Shown: positions 61,598 to 64,000 of the stretch, piece by piece | Layout of the letters: the number at the start of each line of letters is the position of its first letter | Numbering within the stretch: position 1 is the stretch's first letter | NCBI GenBank assembly: GCA_951640165.1 | Contig: OX621265.1 | Span: 15,575,001-15,639,000, forward strand | Direction of reading: 5' to 3' | Length of the DNA: 64,000 nt | DNA from: Pseudoips prasinana | Taxonomy: Eukaryota > Arthropoda > Insecta > Lepidoptera > Nolidae | Translations under genes and position numbers: made by a program | Notes under the pieces: model-generated | Databases searched by the model: none | What the model saw: the letters and a program-made list of their open reading frames with translations, nothing else | What the model was told of the DNA's origin: nothing

Positions 61598-64000
61598 TGT
61601 TTGTTTTTGAAAAATTTTCATACTCGAGCTTACTCGGTCTTTTGTTTTACTCCTAACTCCCGCCCTGAGACCCTCAGGGAAGAGGAGGTTCGGACTCCCT
61701 ATTGACAAAAACGGTGTCTCCTAAAACTTTACTTATTATAGTAACTGTGTGTATTGCTGCTTGTTTCTGTAGTATATGGACATTAACTTTAGAATCTAGC
61801 TTATCCAGATATCTACCTATATTTTTGGCTACCACTCCTGTTGCGCCTATTACGATAGGTATGATTTCTGTAGGGGTGTTCCATAATCGGGTTATTTCTG
61901 TTTTAAGTGGATGGTATTTGCTTAATTTTTCTAGTTCTTTCGGCCCTATATTATAATCTGATGGTACTGTTACGTCTATTAAATATGTTTTATTTTCTAT
62001 TTTATTTATGTATATAATGTCTGGTCTGTTATGTACTATTGTCTGATCCGTCTGTACCGGTATCTCCCACATTATTTTTGCATAATTATTTTCTTTAACC
62101 AGAGGCAGCGTTAGATGTTCAAGCCACCACAGATTAGAAACCTCGAAATTATGTTTTTTGGCTAGGGTCCAAAATATGTACTGGACCAGGTTATTGTGTC
62201 GCTTTGTATAGTAAGTGCCAGCCAGCTTTTCACACCCTGAAATAATGTGTTGTGTAGTTTCGTCTTTAACCAAACACAGCCGGCACTTACCATCCACAGC
62301 CCTTTTAAAAATGTCTCTCTCATGTTGTTTAGTTACTACCGCTTGGTCCTGGATCGAAAATACTGCTGACTCTAATAATGGCGTGACGATCTGTTTCTTA
62401 AGCCAACAAAATGATTGTATTGTATCTATATTTTCTCTTTCCAAGACTGCTCTATAAAATTGTCCATGAAGTGGTTTTCCTTTAATTTTGTCTATTCTAG
62501 TTTTCACTATAGCATCTTTTAATTCTTTATCTATATATTGTTCATTTTGATTTAATCCTAATTCTGTTAAGTTGCTCCGTGTTTCTGTAACTATTGAATA
62601 TTTATCTTTATTTCTGTCATGCTCTAATATTGCCTTAAGTATATAATCGGGTTGGGTCTGAAGATATGCTCTGTATTTTATTATTTGTGTCTTATATAAA
62701 GTTTCTATACATGCGAGACCTCTTCCTCCATGTACTAAGGGTAAATATAGTCTCTCTATTTCGGCTTTCTGCTGTTGTGCTTTTTTCATTGCTAATAACT
62801 TTCTAGTTTTTACGTCTATTTTCTTCAAATCCGCAGTTTTATAATTGACTATCCCGAATGTATATAGTAAAACTGGTACCGCATAGATATTGATTGCCTT
62901 CAGTAAGTTTCGTGCGTGTAGGTGTGAAGACGTAAGACATTTTACACGACGGAAGTACTCTTTTTGTATCTGCTGTCTCACTTCAGTATGATCGATTTTT
63001 CCGGCTTCGTTTATTCCTAAGTATTTGTAACTTTCACCTGGCTGCAAATGACTAAACTCTTCCCCGCTCAGTAAAATGTGTCCAGTTCCTTGATGTTCTT
63101 TTCTTCTTCCTGCTATTAGATGTAAAATGTTGCATTTATTTAGACCAAATTTCATTCCTATATCTCTAGTGAATATTTCGGTACTATCTATTAAAACCTT
63201 TAAATTATTTTTAGAGTTTGCGTAAATTTTTAGGTCGTCAATATATAACAAATTATTTATTTTTGTATCGTCTTTAAGTCTGTAACATTTAGATTGATAT
63301 TTATTAAGTATTTGTGATATTGGATTAATACAAAGGCAAAACAAGATAGGAGATAGTGAGTCGCCTTGAAATATTCCTCGGCGTATGTATATAGGTTCAG
63401 TAGTTATAGACGAGTTTGCACCGCGAGCTGTCATGATCACATTCCACGTGGGCATGACTGTTTCCAGAAAGCCTCGGATAGCTGGAGGGCATCTGTAAAG
63501 ATCAAGAATTTTGAGTAACCACTCATGCGATATGCTATCAAAGGCCTTCCGGTAGTCCACCCAAGCCATACTGAGATTCTTTTGATATCTGTGTGCATCT
63601 TCGAGTATAGCTTTGTTGATCATGAGGTGGTCTTTACAGCCCCGCACACGTCGTCTACAACCTCTTTGTTCCGGTGCTATTATGTTATTTTTATCACAGT
63701 GAATGTATAATTCATTAGCCACTATAGATGTAAGAACTTTGTACATAGTTGGCAAGCAAGCTATCGGACGCCAGTTTTTAGGATCCTGGGTGTTTTCATT
63801 TTTGGGTATTAATATGACTTGACCTGTGGTGAACCAACCATCTATCGGTTCGGAACCTTTTATTATTTTATCGTATAATTTGGCTATATATTTATGCGTA
63901 CTTGTTAAGAATTTAAGGTAATAGTTTTGAATTTTATCTATTCCAGGTGTCTTCCAATTTTGCGTTTTTCTAATTGCATCTTTAACTTTTGTAACATTAA
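61598..64000 (-). mobile_element. R4/Dong-type LINE (runs off the window)
   Basis: 3' end on minus is CTTTTTCAAAAACAAAC-like sequence directly before TATTA repeats (61581-61598). A single open frame covers nearly all of it. Insertion into a simple repeat fits Dong-type elements, which are reported to target TAA repeats. Confidence 0.88.
61674..64000 (-). CDS. R4/Dong-type LINE polyprotein: RT, zinc knuckle, restriction-like endonuclease (5' partial)
   Basis: Open from the window edge to TGA at 61676-61674, about 775 codons. There is no reason to start at 63755; the frame continues upstream with KTPGIDKIQNYYLKFL, IILIPKNEN-type sequence and NWRPIACLPTMYKVL. RT motifs: WVDYRKAFDSISHEW, RRGIFQGDSLSPILFCLCIN, LLYIDDLKIYA (YIDD at 63245-63234), KYLGI. 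Then CRLCLVKDETTQHIISGC, the CCHC motif, and NRPDIIYINKIENKTYLIDV-TVPSD, the PD-(D/E)xK-like endonuclease core. The R2/R4 group uses this C-terminal nuclease, not an AP endonuclease, to nick a preferred site. No stop or frameshift is visible, so the element could be active if its 5' part is intact. Confidence 0.92.
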   Translation of the reverse strand, partial: NVTKVKDAIRKTQNWKTPGIDKIQNYYLKFLTSTHKYIAKLYDKIIKGSEPIDGWFTTGQVILIPKNENTQDPKNWRPIACLPTMYKVLTSIVANELYIHCDKNNIIAPEQRGCRRRVRGCKDHLMINKAILEDAHRYQKNLSMAWVDYRKAFDSISHEWLLKILDLYRCPPAIRGFLETVMPTWNVIMTARGANSSITTEPIYIRRGIFQGDSLSPILFCLCINPISQILNKYQSKCYRLKDDTKINNLLYIDDLKIYANSKNNLKVLIDSTEIFTRDIGMKFGLNKCNILHLIAGRRKEHQGTGHILLSGEEFSHLQPGESYKYLGINEAGKIDHTEVRQQIQKEYFRRVKCLTSSHLHARNLLKAINIYAVPVLLYTFGIVNYKTADLKKIDVKTRKLLAMKKAQQQKAEIERLYLPLVHGGRGLACIETLYKTQIIKYRAYLQTQPDYILKAILEHDRNKDKYSIVTETRSNLTELGLNQNEQYIDKELKDAIVKTRIDKIKGKPLHGQFYRAVLERENIDTIQSFCWLKKQIVTPLLESAVFSIQDQAVVTKQHERDIFKRAVDGKCRLCLVKDETTQHIISGCEKLAGTYYTKRHNNLVQYIFWTLAKKHNFEVSNLWWLEHLTLPLVKENNYAKIMWEIPVQTDQTIVHNRPDIIYINKIENKTYLIDVTVPSDYNIGPKELEKLSKYHPLKTEITRLWNTPTEIIPIVIGATGVVAKNIGRYLDKLDSKVNVHILQKQAAIHTVTIISKVLGDTVFVNRESEPPLP

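Noticed and set aside
61674..63755. Start of the R4-type ORF at 63755
   Set aside because: The codon there is TTG and the frame stays open with conserved RT sequence to the window edge.
57155..64000. Missing first exon of the - strand FAR gene
   Set aside because: I looked for a GxxGxxG-encoding exon on minus and found only repeats, so it is probably outside the window.

Overview
The window looks like nuclear DNA of a moth or butterfly. It is AT-rich, contains two spliced fatty acyl-CoA reductase (FAR) genes, and is otherwise packed with element types common in lepidopteran genomes: non-autonomous Helitrons ending in CTAG, tRNA-headed SINEs, CR1/Jockey/RTE/R1/R4-type LINEs, foldback MITEs with TA or TTAA target sites, and a Penelope fragment. 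I saw no prokaryotic gene layout, no rRNA and no convincing functional tRNA.

Layout. On the + strand, 931-17053 holds six exons of a FAR gene (central part to stop codon); its 5' exons lie left of the window. On the - strand, 57154-33746 holds eleven exons of a second FAR gene (after the Rossmann GxxGxxG exon to the stop codon); its first exon or exons lie to the right. The two genes converge tail to tail, share intron positions and phases, and differ by one intron. The 16.7 kb between their stop codons contains only repeats.

Transposons fill the introns. Intron 4 of the + strand gene holds a nearly complete two-ORF LINE (about 6275-10057) sitting inside a Helitron (6196-10281), three more copies of that Helitron family, and a 3.3 kb TIR element (12083-15402) that carries a 53-bp minisatellite grown from a SINE B box. 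The spacer between the genes contains a relic of a Helitron with its helicase (23530-25643), a decayed RTE LINE (27330-30195) and a 251-bp satellite. The - strand gene contains a tandem array of copies of one of its own exon-donor junctions (43190-43838), a 164-bp satellite, decayed copies of another exon and many LINE tails. The right end is an R4/Dong-type LINE (61598 to the window end) beside a 5'-truncated twin 1,000 bp away, both abutting a TATTA microsatellite.

The only host function I can support is fatty acyl-CoA reduction to fatty alcohol (wax, cuticular hydrocarbon or pheromone precursor). The rest shows how elements nest, duplicate by inversion, and press against splice sites. Repeat-family coordinates are read by eye and are accurate to a few bases only where termini are stated.
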